A DNA stretch of 64,000 bases from Zhengitettix transpicula (taxonomy: Eukaryota > Arthropoda > Insecta > Orthoptera > Tetrigidae): the NCBI GenBank assembly GCA_037074705.1, contig CM073590.1:5578001-5642000 (forward strand), read 5' to 3'. The position numbers and the translations under genes are program-made. A model generated the notes under the pieces. It was not told the DNA's origin. It was given only the letters and a program-made list of their open reading frames with translations, and did no database searches. Shown piece after piece: positions 11,071 to 25,100 of the stretch (position 1 is the stretch's first letter; the number at the start of each line of letters is the position of its first letter).

Positions 11071-14000
11071 ACGTTGCACTAAATTATTTGTATAATATTA
11101 AACTGCTAATTTAATTAACACTGAATGCACAAAGTCACGCAATCTTTCTTGAAATAATTCATTTTCTCAGATCTCTCCAAAAATATTACTATATTTAACT
11201 ACAGACACAAAAAGAAAACTAATGTCTCCCTTCATAAACCTCTACAATTATTTGAAATATCCAACACCTAACTCATATTAATAATCTATTTAAAAGCCAT
11301 AATGACACTCTAAATTTATTTATTACATATACATATTGTAGTGCAGAAGAACATTCCTCAAATTAATTCATGATTAATTTTTAATATTTGGATAAAAGAC
11401 GCCTATGTACCCAGAGCCGAACTGTGGTTTGCTGGAAATAAATGCCATAAAATTTGGTGCTGAGGGGACGGGGTGTCGAGGAGAAACGGTGCCCGACCGA
11501 TGGATACTTATTCTGTCTAGAGATGCTAAAAATTACATCGACAAGGAAGTGTAAAGGAGGAAGCTGTCAGAAAATCCTGTGAAGATTTTCCTGGTAGAGG
11601 GGGGAAGCCGTCTACAAAAGATGATCAGGTTTGTTTCTGTCTGCAACGTAAATAAGTGAAATTTCTTCCGCTCGTATATGCCCTCACAGACGATTCCTTT
11701 TCTTTTTTCGGTTTATGTGAGAGTATCATAAAATAACCCTTAGGTTTGCCTGTTTAACGTATTAGAAATTTATTGGAATATTGAATGTACTTAAAGCGAA
11801 TCATCTAAAGTTTAAACTCAAGAATGAATACATTTTAATTTACATAGATGCAATTTAAAAAGAATCTTTATTGAATTTATTTAAACCCTAATTATAAATA
11901 AATTAAATTTAAAGCCAGACGAAATCAAATTTTAATTTTTTCATTTAAATTAGTCTCCTCCCCAGCATTATATTACAATATTATATCAAATATTTATCAA
12001 TATAGTTGTGTAAAGAGTTCTTGAATTTTTTTTTCCAGAATGGAAACTCGAGAACTCTACAGCAACTACACCGAGAAAGCTTTCGATTTATTAATTGTCA
12101 ATGTAATGACAAGGGCACTAATTGTCAACACAAAAATGTTTTCTCTTATTCAAAAAAATCTTTAATTGATGGCAAAGAACTAGAAACACAAATTACAGTG
12201 CATTCAATCGTCAGAAAGAAAAAACAGTTGAAAACTATTTAGTAACATTTTCACTTCACGTAGGAGAGACTACGAATAAACTCTCTGCTAAGTTTATGGA
12301 GAACCGATCACCCTCAACCGTTCTGCAACTTTGCTACTGCAAACTGCATTTGTCAAAGCCACCGGAAAGTGTAGATATTGGATTAAATGATCTATCATTG
12401 ATAGATGGCTTTCTCAGGATTCAGTTTCAAACATTTCAAGACCAGCCTTTGGCTTTTTTATCCTTACCACTGGTCGGATTTGCTGGACACAATTCTAAAG
12501 TAAAACACTGTCCTTCAGAGCTGCAAGTTGAATCATTAACGAAGCACACAATTGCTTAGGATTCTACGTCTTTACCTTCAGATGCAAACTAGCGACCAAA
12601 AACCAGCGATGAATCTAGAAATCGCATCTAACTGGCGCGATGTGCACAGCTCCAAACACAATACAGAAGTGAGCCGATACAACCAATGCAATAATACGAA
12701 GTAAACTAGCACAACAACGTTTTTTGCAACATGTAGAGACACGGAAGACTGAAAACAGTAAACAGCATATCAGAAATGAAAAGATAAACCGAAAAAAAAA
12801 CTGTATCTGTGCGTTGCTGGTTAATTTTTATCACCGCTCTGGTGACTACTGGGTTCAAATACGAGTCACATGTCTCAGCTCCCCCTAAATCATTAAAGTA
12901 GAAACTTAATTTGGTGCAATGCCAAATAATTTTAAATTATTAAACAGAAAATAGTCCACTGGAAGTGAACGGAAACATGCTCCAGTAATATAATTGTAAC
13001 TCATAAAAAATATATAGTAGAATGAGTCAAGTTACGATTTATCCGAGAAAACTACTCTGTATATACGAAGGCCTAGGTGAAGGGGTGTCAACGAGAAACC
13101 GTGCCTTCAGACAAAGGCAGCGGATTATGTGAGAACCCTGTCTCAGGGGTATTGGCCAGACTAAAATCTCCGATGATCAACCCTTCCAAAAGGCGAGAGT
13201 AAACCCGCGAAAGTGTTAAATCTACACAGATTGGCTGAAATCAAACACGAGAAGAGGTTTCCACGCTCTGGTGAAGAACGAAGGGAGTCGAGCTGGAAGG
13301 TGGACAAGCGTGGAAACGGGACACTTCCTACCTATAACATAACATGATACCTGACATGGATACGATCGTAGACATAAATATCTCCATGGGTCCATGATTA
13401 TGGAATCGAAAAACTTTTCTTATTTGTAGAAGGGCTGTTATTATTCGAAAATAAAGTATAGATAGAAATATAAATGAATGAATGAATGTAGAGGTCGAAT
13501 CAGAAGCCCGCTCAACTTATTACACTTTAGCTACTTCAAATATATTACTGCCTCTGATCTATGAAAAAAATTGGATAATACATACATAAATCCAAATATT
13601 TTGTAAATTGTCGACGAAAAAAAATGGCATCGACTCCTTTTATAAGTAAGGTTATTATATTTGAAATTTATAACAGCTTTTTCTTTTATTTTACTGTAAT
13701 AATTGTACTAATTACAATGAATATTTTAATGTATCGTTTATTACTTATACATGTTATTATATATTCTCTAGAATTGAATTAAATCAAGTTGGAGCGGGTT
13801 AATTAATGCAGGTATCATAATTGTATTTCAGTGGTAAGGATAGGGTTTTAATACTCAAAAATTACATTTCCATTCGCGGGTTTAATCGGGACAAGTAATA
13901 TAAATTGTATTGCTGACTAGAAATTCTGAATTAGACATCAATTTCTCATAATTCTGAATATAATTTATTCAGATACATAAATAGAATTGTTTATCTGGGT

Positions 14001-14529
14001 GTAAACATGTATTAATGTACGTACCCAAATTTCATAATGCAACTCATTTTCACATTTCAGAACTAATCAAATTTCACTGAAGCCTAAATTACAAATACCA
14101 TATTATTATTCTTAAGAAATCGTGAAATATGCTTAAAATAAGAAAATGTCTACCAAACATGATACATTTCATAATGCACACATACCGACGCTAACATTGA
14201 GATATGAGAATCGTCTCCATAAGTATATATAAAAAGAGGAACTCTAGTTTATATATCAAGAAATTTAAACAATTGATTTTACAATTATTAAAATTAATCG
14301 TTAAGTAATGTCGGTTGTCGGATAATTCGTCAACCTAAAAATACCAGTTATCATTCGATTAATCCGTTTTTCACGTCCTATATTCCATCATTTTACTAAG
14401 GATCTACGTCTTATATACAAGGCTATACCGAAAAACGATCGTGATTTCATTTAATTTTATAATAGTAGGTCATTACCTTTTTTTTAAGAGTAAGGCTATT
14501 TGAGTGTAATCGACGTGGTGGCAAATTCT
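11071..14529. other. No gene recognised; two related repeat fragments
   Basis: Mostly AT-rich. Two less AT-rich segments, about 11455-11560 and 13075-13190, share GGGGTGTC, then GAGAAAC and GTGCC in the same order and spacing, so they are probably fragments of one dispersed repeat. ORFs at 12006-12242 and 12296-12559 show no domain I can name. Confidence 0.4.
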
Positions 14530-14571
14530 CTTTAATAGCCTAGGAAGGGATTTGAAAGATGAGAGGCGGAA
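14530..14571 (-). repeat. Short fragment of the GC-rich dispersed repeat
   Basis: The reverse complement reads ATTCCGCCTCTCATCTTTCA, then AATCCCTTCCTAGGCTATTAA. It matches the CTTCCGCATCCCCCCTTTCA, then AATCCCTTCCTATGCTATTA block of the copies at 3.4, 38.6 and 43.3 kb. Only this block remains. Confidence 0.55.
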
Positions 14572-15043
14572 TGGTACAACAAAGTCCTATTTATTCATTC
14601 ACTTTTGAACGAGTCCATAAATTCTGAGTAACTTCTTGGTTTCTAAAGTTAGGTCCTCACAATCACAATGTCAATGGAGACTGAACTTAAACTAAACTTA
14701 ATCCGAATGGTAAATGTCAGCTCAGTAACCATGTACCCGACAACAATGTCTGTAATAATTCAGATAATTTTTTTTAACAATTACCCCTTCTTCTAATACC
14801 GTTGTTGACTGATTTTCAATAACGGTAGAACTGTTATCAATCCACATTTTTTTTTCCAAAACACAAGGGTTCTCTCGTTATCGCGATATTTTCATTCGCC
14901 CGCTTCCATCCCCAGCCCTAAGTGTCTTACACCCGCCGTTTATTTATTTTTTCACATCGTAAGCCATATGTATATAAAGTTTAATTGACATTTTTCCAGG
15001 AATAGATATGAAAACCAATACATGAATTTATATAAATATATAG

Positions 15044-15084
<41 letters not shown>

Positions 15085-17417
15085 TTAAGAAATAAGTGAT
15101 TCGTTTACTCAATCTTTTCATGGATGGGTGTACGTGGATGCGGAATATATTATAATCTGTTTACACAATTGTAATGTTATTCACGTTTGTCAATATTTGT
15201 TCATGGATAACAATATTAAATAATTCTGGAAATGGTACAAACATATTCGGAAAATAAACCAATATTTTCAGAGAATATTGACTGCTATATTCGTAATATC
15301 AATCTGGATCCAAAATTTATTTGAAGAAACGAGATTTCTGAAGTTTTGGTAGTAAACGGTTATTAAACGTTGTTTATTGTGTAATACAAACATTTATTTA
15401 AACGGAAGAACATATGAAAATGATGAGGCGATGTGAAGTTGGTCAATAATAATTTTATTTTATTATTTGCTTTAAAAATAGACAGTTCCTTTTTATACGA
15501 CTGAATTTTGAAACGTATAGTACACTAATTTTAGTGCGAACGGTTTTTCTTTTAAAAGGATATCAGACGAATCGTTTCCATAATTTGAAATTAAATATTG
15601 AACACTCTTTCGATGCAATTGATTGATTAAACTATCTGTCCTTACAGCTGATGACCATGGTAGAGCTCGTTCGAGAAACCTGCATATATAAATACTCTAG
15701 CAATCAGAATAAATAATGAAATCAGAATCTCCAATTGACTGTAAGTGTAATTATGTATGGCGACACGAGTCTCTAATTAACCGTAACCGTATTTGTGCGT
15801 GACCATTGGCCTGTTATGTCGTGTAGAGACGGTTTACCACGCGTCCAATATAATTCGTCGAGGAAATTTTCCGGCTGTGAATGATTCGGTTTAGCGATTA
15901 ATAGCACCTATGTGAATGTAGATATCTATTTAACGGCGAAATACGAGCTAATAAACATTTTCTATCATGAACCAATACGCTACTATGCTATTAATATCAT
16001 TCCTATAAGATAACTGTTAAATCAAATGTCACGTAGTAGAAGTATAATACTATTGCCTATGCTTGATTTTAGAGAAAATAAATTTCATTCACAACAGCAA
16101 GTAAATTGTTAAATGCCAGCATGCTTTGTAGCAAACAAAAGGGTGTTTTTTTTAGAAAAAAAAGGTGGGGGGAAGGGAAGTGAAAAAAATTCATTTGTTC
16201 CAGTCTCGGAATTGGTTTCTAATTTCTCTTTTAAAAAATTCGTTTTCTGACAGATTTCATAACTGACGATATAAATTACAGTTTTGAAGTCAATCATTAT
16301 TTCGCTAGGTTACAATTCCGTAATAATTTTTCTTACTCTATCTCGTTTTTTAAAACACTAGTTAATTATTCTTCCTTTTCTCGCTACGTTTCGTTCAAGT
16401 GTGAATCAAAGTTGGTGTTGAGGAATGTTAGAGCGGTGGTAGTTAAAGAAAACCGCTCCATTTCCACAGATAGCACTACTGCTAATAACATTCAAAATGC
16501 ATTTAGCCCAAACTTGCGGTGGTGTTAAAAGTTTCACCCCAGCAACCCTGCAGCTCCCTGCCCGCCAGATCTCGGAGACAGAAGAAGTTTGCCCCCACCT
16601 TCAAACTTCTAGCGTTATTAATAATTACGAAGCGTGTTAAGGTTTAAAGCCCAGCTAACCTTACCTTTAAGAACATTTTCGAGGAGTCTCCTGCGTCTGA
16701 CGTTCTGCATTAGCCGTGATACAAATGAAACTCACCACCCTACAATTGGAATGTAAAATGACGAACTTAATATACCTTTAAGTTAAAGAAATTTAAATAA
16801 AAAGTTAACATCGATGTTCAAGTGAAACTAGAAGAAAATTATACATAAAATATCACCATGCTTTTGTGAACGATCGGTGTGAATTGGAGAACATTGGTAT
16901 TTGTGCTTGCTGGAATGCAATCAAATACTTAGGAATCTTCTTTAAAGTTAATAAAATACACTATGAATAGGTATAATCATAAAAATATTAACTAAGGCGA
17001 GCATACTTTGTTCCAGTTTATCCGCGAACATGTGCACTAATATTTTTTATCTAAAATACGCGTTTATACACTCAAAACCATTTTTATTTACTAGGTTCTT
17101 CTACAATGTTTTAAACTTTTCCATTTTAAAAACAAGTACAATTCAAACATGATCAATGTATTATTGATACGGAATAGTTTTCTATATTATATTCGATTTT
17201 ATAAAAACCATTTTTTCAAATTTTGTGAATCGGATATTCTCGGTTTGATTTTTTTTATTTTCCCTACCGATCAACAAAAATAAATATTCGTATTTGAGTA
17301 TATTAATTTCTTATTACAACATTGACTTGGTGGACACTCAGACTTCAGATATTCCCCAGTACACTTGAGAAATTTGAGTTAAACTGTATTTTTACGTCTG
17401 TTTATATGAAATAAATA
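14572..17417. other. No gene recognised; TA microsatellite
   Basis: AT-rich, with an uninterrupted TA run at about 15046-15080. A possible decayed PLE-type motif (TTAAACGTTGTTTATTG) is at 15362-15379 but has no hairpin or partner. The GC-richer patch at 16500-16620 has no motif I recognise. Confidence 0.45.
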
Positions 17418-17462
17418 ATGCTGTTTTTTTACCAATACCAGACAATATTCTTATTTATTTAC

Positions 17463-17497
17463 GACAACGTTTCGGTACGTGTTTGTACCTTCCTTAG
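17463..17497 (-). ncRNA. Hammerhead-like motif at the PLE end, core altered
   Basis: On the minus strand: CTAAGGA, one unpaired A, hairpin GGTAC / GTACC with a 6-nt loop, GAAAC, then GTTGTCG. Hairpin, GAAA and the GUC cleavage triplet fit a PLE hammerhead. The invariant CUGANGA has become CTAAGGA, so this copy is probably inactive. The partner at the other end (18462-18490) is more decayed (CAAAAC for GAAAC). Confidence 0.5.
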
Positions 17498-17909
17498 GTT
17501 TTTCCTGCGGAGAAATTGTGCAAAATAAATTTGTTGATATCAGGAAACCAATGAATTCATAAAAGTGGTTGAAAAAATGTTATACTATTAACACAATGAA
17601 ACTAAGGAAGACTCATAAATATGCTAAATGTTAAAAACTATTTTCACATCCTATTGAAAAAAATACCAACTTCAGAAGTTTTTACGAGGTACTTATTCGC
17701 AAACTACACACTAGTGCGGTCACAGCCAAACTGAAGAGGATTAGCAACCGTCAATAGAATTGTCAAATTCCTTAAGTATTTACGATCTGTCCCTGTGACC
17801 TTGGGACGTGTCTTGCAAATAAATTTGCCTCTCATCTTCAGAAATTACTAAACTAATATTTTCAACAAACAATTATACACAACTAATATTAAAAAATTAA
17901 AATCAAGAA

Positions 17910-18230
17910 TCAACAAATTATAGCATTGTCAATTTTGCTTAATTTAATTGTATGATTATGTGGGCTTATGGTGTTTTCAGTAATTTTTACGTATACCATT
18001 CCAGACAAATTGCGTTTATACAGGTTTTTCTCTATATCTAAAATCTCAACATCTTTCCAATAAAAAACATGGTTCTCCCCCAGTCTGTGAGTACTGACCA
18101 CATTATTGTTCGAAGATTTGTAATTGATTTTGTGTTCCTTAAGTCTAGTTTACAAAGTGCGTTTTGTTTGCCCTAAATAACATTTATTACAATTTCGTTC
18201 ACTACAATTAATTTTGTATACCACATTATG
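17910..18230 (-). pseudogene. Penelope-type GIY-YIG endonuclease, one stop
   Basis: The minus-strand frame reads VVYKINCSE, a cysteine-spaced NKCYLGQTKRTL, an in-frame stop, then TRLKEHKINYK, VVSTHRLGENHVFYWKDVEI, LDIEKNLYKRNLSGMVYVK. This is the PLE endonuclease pattern. VYKI with paired cysteines corresponds to the GIY side, YLGQTKR to YIGQTKR, and the R-x-x-EH, NH-F-W and V-ILD-E-x-x-x-KR blocks follow in order. In active elements the enzyme nicks target DNA to prime reverse transcription. Here one TAA after TL breaks the frame, and the third motif residue is L instead of I. The single stop over about 105 codons suggests fairly recent decay. The open part downstream of the stop begins near 18101. 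Confidence 0.85.
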
Positions 18231-18530
18231 TTGCTTTTATTTATCAATTTTATTTTGGCCTTTTTTAATAAATTTGATAATATTATTGTTAATTTTGAAA
18301 ATAACTTTAAAATCTAATTTAGTTAAAAACCGTTCCAAGTTTTCGCTGACATGACTATAATATGACAATACTGTTTTTTCACCTCTTTGTTATAATTAAT
18401 GTTTATTGTACTAATTTTGCAATTATATTTGTGTTTATTGATTCCTTTAGATCTACAAACACGAACCAAAACGTTGTCGTAAATAAATAAAAAAATTGTC
18501 TGGTATTGGTAAAAAAAACTGCATTACTTG

Positions 18531-19300
18531 AGTTGTTCAATTCTTCAAAGCTTCATTTGCCAGTCCGTGTTAAGATTCCATCTAAAGATTCTATAATTAT
18601 ACGATTATCTCCCATTCGTTAAATACTTCGAGTAATATAATTAAAATGAACAGCACGACTAATAGTTTCACTTAATTTTAAAGCAGAATTTCTTTCATAT
18701 ATCATATTTGAGCATGTAGACGAATAAATTTATTTATAGGCTATTTGCACTTTGTATGCTCGTGTTCAGTATATTTTCTAAACCTCAGGCGTTTACTTAA
18801 CATTTTAACACTCTCAAATATTTTTCCGTTTTATGGCGGATATACAAAGTAATATAAGCAAAAGCAAATAATTCTCAGTCCTGTCTACATAGTAAAATTT
18901 TTGTATGAAACGTAAGTAATATAGTTCACCATTTTTAAGTAACTGTAAGTTAAAGGAGTAATTGACCAGTTCCAGTATTAGGAATAGTTTCCTCATAATG
19001 AGTGAACTCTTTTGTGTAAACAGTCAATCCATACTCCATTACCCCGAAATCATTAGCGTAATGTGGCAAAACAGAGGCTCATTTCACTTCCTGAAATATC
19101 GCCAAACTTCATCCCATTAGCAATGTAATCAGGAAGTGAAGTTTTTTTACTATTTCAGTAACTGTTGATGGAAATTTACAAAATATATAGTTATATAACG
19201 CTATATTTTATGGTACTTCTACCATAGTGAATCTGTGTTGAGTAAAATTAATTAATTCTATAAATCATGAATATTATATATATATATATATTTCTTTTTA

Positions 19301-19355
<55 letters not shown>

Positions 19356-21738
19356 ACAATTTAATATGATAGTTAGCCACACGTTGGTGAAGCCAAAAAT
19401 GTAATAAATAAGAATAAAATCAAATATGAAACAATTTAAAATGAAACAATAATGCCCTCGTTACTGCATCGATTTAAATAATGGAAATTTTAAATGAAAG
19501 GATCATAAATAAGAAATTTATTTAAACTGACCAAACAATTAATTTATTCGATGCACACAGATTTCTGGTTACAAAGAAATATTCAATGACCTTTTACAAG
19601 ATTTATTACGTACAAAAAAATTTTTATTCTTAATCTCAGGGACATTATCTGGGCCTTTAAATAAAGAAAAGTATTACTCTGTTTATACAATGAATTCACT
19701 GTAAAGTTATTCCAATTCCCAAAAAAAATCGAAATCTGACGATTTTATCTTTAATCAAAGGTTCACATTAATAATTTAATTGAGGTATGACTTACAGTTT
19801 CTCTGGTACCAGGGCAATTTATCTCTTTCAGCAACACTTACATACACTCAATTTTCTAAAAACAGGCCGTTCTTTTCACTGACTTTACACTTCACTGTTG
19901 GATTAGCAAGTGTTGGCTATATCTTGAAGACGACTTATTCCGCAATTATGCCAATTTGCAGTAATTCAGATAATTACCCACGTAGACTTTTCGAAATTAT
20001 TTGGCAAAAACCTGAACGCTCCGAAATATTTCCGTAGCACTATCCGGGTGAATGCTGTGCTCTGCCTCTACTTAACAACTTTACTTTTCAATAATTTGAA
20101 AACGTCTCGTCTATTTCTGCCGTTCCTTATTGCCAACTACTCTATACGTTCTCAGCGCACTAACAGTTCTACAATGCCTTAGACCTGTTATTATTGTCCA
20201 TTCTTGTGTATGATTTTTGTCTGTTTGCCGATAACAATTCAAGTCTACAATGTTTTTAATTATTAATTGCCTTTTAGTTGCTACAATATATATATATATA
20301 TATATACATATATATATACATATATACATATATACATATATATATATATACATATATATACATATATATATACATATATTGTTTTTTACCTAGTGAGTAT
20401 TGAATTTGTTTGAATACTGTAAATAAAATATTATACCGTAAGTAACGTTAGAGAATTTTTATTATTATTATTACGATATGGTTCTTTTAGTTATATTGGG
20501 CAGAGAAAGTTGTGTTCCAGATTTTTATTTATGTTATGTTAACTTCTAAATTGTTATTAATTGTAAGTGCTAAGAATTATATTGTAATCTTATGTAATGA
20601 AGTATCATATTTCCTCATACGAGGGCTATTGGATAAAATTAATCAAATTATTTTGCATTGAATAATTTTGTTTCATGTTGTCTCACAAGGAGAACTGAAA
20701 AATCGCCTTCCTTAATTGATAACTGCTTTTGTGAGTTTATAAATATTCTGAATAGATTGAAATATCATGAATATTATATTTATTTTACAGAATACCGTGA
20801 CAATAGAAATGAACACTTTTGGATGAGTCTTTTCCTGCTTCCAGAATTTCACTAGGAAATGGATTATTTCAGTTTGTAAATAGGCGTGAGCCACTCCTCT
20901 AAGTGGGTAAAATATTTTCTTCATTATTTCGGATGATAATTGTAATTCATTTTATTGAAATTCTGATCCTCATATGTCTCCTATATCTTAATCGCTGTTA
21001 ATAGCTTTGAAACAAGACAAATTTCACTTACTTTTTATAAGAATTTTTTATTTTTAGCTGTTAATACAAATCGTTTGAAGATAATTCTGTAGAAGAGATT
21101 GTATGTTAATATGAGGATGATATCAAATTTTCATGCAGTATCTCGTGTTTCGTGAGAGTTGTGCCGGATGTATTTAATGGATTTCTCGAAACCATACATA
21201 TTCATCCGCTCAAGGCTCTCACATTTTTGCTTGACTTATATTTTTCTTTACGTACGAATTCGGGGATATTTATAAAAGCTTCGCTGAAAGCTATCCCCAC
21301 CCCTATTCCTATGCTAACACAAGTTGAGCTGTTAAGGAGCTACTTTCCTAAGTGGAATACATTTGGTACAACTTGGGTACACTTCCTGCTCTTGGGGAAA
21401 GTTCGCCCATAGCCCACATCCGGTGCGCAAGGCAGTTATGCATTTCTTACGAGTGCACCCTATGCACTTAATTATTGCATATATAACACGTGTCCTTCGA
21501 TTCTAAGCTAAAGGGAAAGCTCGACTAAATTATGTTGATCATTAACTCGTATTCATAATTGTCGTAATACGTAATAATCATAAAACGCTTCGATATTTCT
21601 GTACCTTCATCAAATTCCACGTGCCATAATTCATGTACAATTTATAACTGTAATTATGTGGACGAAAAGCAGAAAATATCGGTCATGTTTTATAATGTTT
21701 ATAGTAGGCGAATAAAAAGGAAGAATATCCTCATATGT
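18531..21738. other. No gene recognised; several TA-type microsatellites
   Basis: AT-rich. Microsatellites lie at about 19275-19352 (TA, interrupted) and 20287-20380 (TATATACA-type). The ORFs at 19780-20037 and 21152-21412 have no recognisable motif, and the latter sits in a slightly GC-richer stretch (21150-21480). The minus-strand ORF at 20111-20353 is partly encoded by the microsatellite and is spurious. Confidence 0.45.
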
Positions 21739-22164
21739 TCCACATAAAATAGACTATGTGTACATGTGTGTATGTTCCTCATACAAATCTAAACGCGTGG
21801 AGAAATTTCGACCAAATTTTGTAGACTTGTTCTTTTCAAACCGGAAACAAACACTGTGGGAGTAAGACGACTCCACCCACAAGGGCGGGGGCGGGCGGTA
21901 TTGTAAATTTTCAAACATGCTAAACTGGCCGATATTTGCGTCGGATAAATTCTGGGTCAATGATATTTATACAGTTTCTCCCGATGTTTTTTGTACATAA
22001 TTTCAACCCGTTTTTCCATGGGAGTGGTGAACCCATAAGGGAGGAGGTTGAGGGGCGTTAAGAAAAAATAATGCGAAAACAACCGATATTGGAGTCAAAT
22101 CCGGAGTTATGGATGTCGCTGAGTTTAATTATGAGAACTCGGACAACGCCGAGCATCCAGCTAG
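21739..22164 (+). mobile_element. Short Helitron-like element
   Basis: The 5' end resembles the larger copies (TCCACATAAAATAGACTATG, then a TGTG-rich tract and CTCATACAAATCTAAACGCG). Inside are one unit of the 280-bp type (GGGCGGGGGCGGGCGG, GCTAAACTGGCCGATATTTG) and the module AACAACCGATATTGGAGTCA. The 3' end is CGGACAACGCCGAGCATCCA, then GCTAG at 22164, followed by T. At about 426 bp it is close to a minimal unit of the family and shows what 5592-9753 looked like before tandem expansion. It is noncoding. Confidence 0.6.
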
Positions 22165-25100
22165 TATTACAATTATTAGTGACTAGTGGTAACTTTTAGT
22201 TAGTGATAGTGGTGAAAGAGTATGGAACGCATTTCACAATACCAGACAAATTATTGTTACAACTGATATCAAAAATGTTATTTATTTATATATCTGTTGG
22301 GACTATAGTACTCAACTGCACGGTTCTGTTGCTTTCCTATCTTTCAATAACAGTACTAAGAGGAATTACGATAACGGATAATTCTTGCCTCTCATAATTA
22401 CTTCATAAGAAATGCATTGTTTTTAAAGCCACCTGAAACAAGAATGACGTCAAGTTACCTAGTTCAGAATTTCATGAAATATTATAGCACCACGATTTTA
22501 TATTTTTAATAGATCCTACCCCTTGTGCTGAAATTCAACTTTCAGATTACTCGTTGCGAGTCTTATGTGGAGACACTCCTCTCGAGAAACTATATGAAAA
22601 TCCTAGTGAGAGTTAACTTCTCGTTGATCTAAACAAAATTTCTGAGCTTATGTGAACTGTGATGATATGAAGTATATATAAAATGTCATTGAAAACTCTA
22701 TAAAAGAAATTTAGTCACAAAACCTCCATACACTGTCTTTGATTGTAATATATAAGTCAGAAAATGAATATATAGAAACATGCTGAAAAATCCTGTTTTC
22801 GTACCACGGTGTAAGTCTCATATTGATCAGTGAAGCGCTGTTGATTTCCCATGAATTCTTGGCCGAAGTTGGTCAACAACTTAAGGGATCTCCAAGTTTA
22901 GCGCGTCTCTGCGTGCTGCCAGATGATCCGGGCAATTTGGATGGCTAACGAGCTCTCCTTCATTGGCTAATCGCACCGTCAAAGAGGCGCTCAGTCGAGT
23001 GGAAGATTCAGCGCGTCCAACAAACCAAACTTCCTTCCAGTTATATTAAGGGGAGAAGCATTGATATATAAGTGAAATATTTTAGACACACTGAAATAAA
23101 TAGTATATGACGATATTTACATGGTGTTCCACTTATCGGAGTATATATGGATATATTTCTCGTAAAGCAATTTATACAGAATATTACTATTTTGCAAAAT
23201 ATTTAAGTATTTTAATATATACATATAAATATATAGTATATTCATATAAAATGTTTGTATGTACATATGTACCTACGTTGGCAGTGCCACAAAACTGTTA
23301 TTTATGTTAGAAACATTTTTTCCTACATTGTAATTAAATATAATATTCTCAATTTTTATATCAGTTCATTCTATATTTTCATATTTTCCATATTTCCATA
23401 AGTATACCTTTCTAATAGAAGCGACATTCTTAATTTTTGCAGAATCACATTACAGAATGAATTATGATGCTGTTTTTCTTTTTCCATTCTACAAAAATCG
23501 TTTCAATTTTTTACCCGCTACATGGTTGGTACAAATAAATGATGATTTCTATGTACAACATAGTCACAGTGGTTTTAGTACCAACCATCTAGCCCTGGCC
23601 TTGAGACATTCTCTTTTACGACATTTGGTTCAATTCTGTCCACACTCCTATGACCACTCGGTGCTGTCAACATTAACCAAAATATTTCTTCATATATTCG
23701 CCTTTACATCTACAAAATAAAAGTACAAGCAGTAGGAAGAAAAATAAAATATCCGCATGAGTTTTGTTTGTCAAAATAAATACAACTCTTACAAAATTTC
23801 AAAAATGAATTTAACTACAAAATTATTTATAATCGGTTAAATATTGAAACAGAAATAGCCAGATAGTTGTGATTATTTTTGCTTTCCTAAATTAAATCTT
23901 CAACCTACATAAAAATGGTTTAATGCATTAAACAATTTCAGACTTAACATTTTCCATTCTAGAATAATGCTTTAAAGTTTCACTATTTTAATAAATTGAA
24001 GGAGTCAACGTTATGAAGATTTTTAGATTAAAAGTTGGGTGACGTTAAAGTGTTATGAAATACCGTACTGAATCACGGGTATTCGGACAGTAAATTATGA
24101 TTGTCTTATGTATTCTCCACTTTCACCGCCATTGCCAGCCAGAATCATTCATCTACAAACTGGTTATTATAATTGCAATTAGCGTTTCTATTTCATTATA
24201 AGAAAATTAATGTAATTAGTACACTGTCTAACATTATCGTCCGTAATATTATCTTCCGTAATGTTCAGTTTCATTATATGTTTATTGTCAAAGTATTACT
24301 ATTTTTTTTTGCAAGGGATTGGTTTTGTCCTACAGAAAGATTTAATCCCTTATGTTGCATTATTTATTTCAGTTGGTGTATAACCGAATTTCGGAGCTGA
24401 TTTATCATGAACATTTATAACATTATATATAACATCACATATAAGTATTTCAGACTTATAGAGGGGTTCATTGAAATCTAAAATTATTTCCAATTCTAAA
24501 TTGATCAATTGCAACAATTGATCAAGAGATTATCAAATATTTATTATATTTGTATACGGTTAAAATATGTATAATAATTTTTTACGTCGTTACATAAATT
24601 GTATTATACTTCTGAATATATATTTGGAAATAATTTATAATTTTTTGGATTATATATATATATATATATTTGTAATTAAGTTGGGAGAAAGTTACACTAG
24701 GGGAAAATTAATTGTAACACAAAGAAACGGTTACATTTATGGCTACATATTAAAACCGAGAATATTTAGAACGTCATAATAATTTTATTCAATTAACTCA
24801 TATTAAATTCTTTTCTTGTTACACTTCTTATTTAATGTGGAAATAATGTCTGTTTATTACTTATATCTTAATCAATAAATAATATTTCCTAGAGTGCAAC
24901 TATTACAAAATAGGGGACATTTAACAAGATTTTTTTGATACTTCGCAGAATAATTTTAAAATACTAAAAAGTCACGTATTGTGTGACGGTTGTTGTTTCG
25001 CAGAGACTGAACTAAATGCGGCATATGTGAATAATTTTGTTTATTTTTTGAAACGTAGCCGAATGCTTGAGAATAGAAACTCTCAAACCGTTGACAGGCA

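Larger units (their letters stand above)
17418..18530 (-). mobile_element. Penelope-like element, truncated, with inverted ends
   Basis: The two ends are inverted copies. Around 17418-17475 the sequence reads ACCAATACCAGACAAT, then TTATTTACGACAACGTTTYG. Around 18460-18530 it reads CAAAACGTTGTCGTAAATAA, then ATTGTCTGGTATTGGT. Between them, on the minus strand, is a GIY-YIG endonuclease frame (17910-18230). PLEs encode a reverse transcriptase followed by this endonuclease and can have inverted terminal repeats with hammerhead motifs. No reverse transcriptase motif was seen, so this is a 5'-truncated or internally deleted copy of about 1.1 kb. Confidence 0.75.

Noticed and set aside
10651..11082. 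143-codon ORF as a gene
   Set aside because: No recognisable domain or splice signals. The frame is helped by local GC-rich composition, so it was kept only as an islet.
12840..12875. GGGTTCAAATACGAG as a tRNA B box
   Set aside because: No A box at a suitable distance and no cloverleaf. Probably chance.
20111..20353. Minus-strand ORF rich in Y and I
   Set aside because: Partly encoded by a TATATACA microsatellite, so it is spurious.
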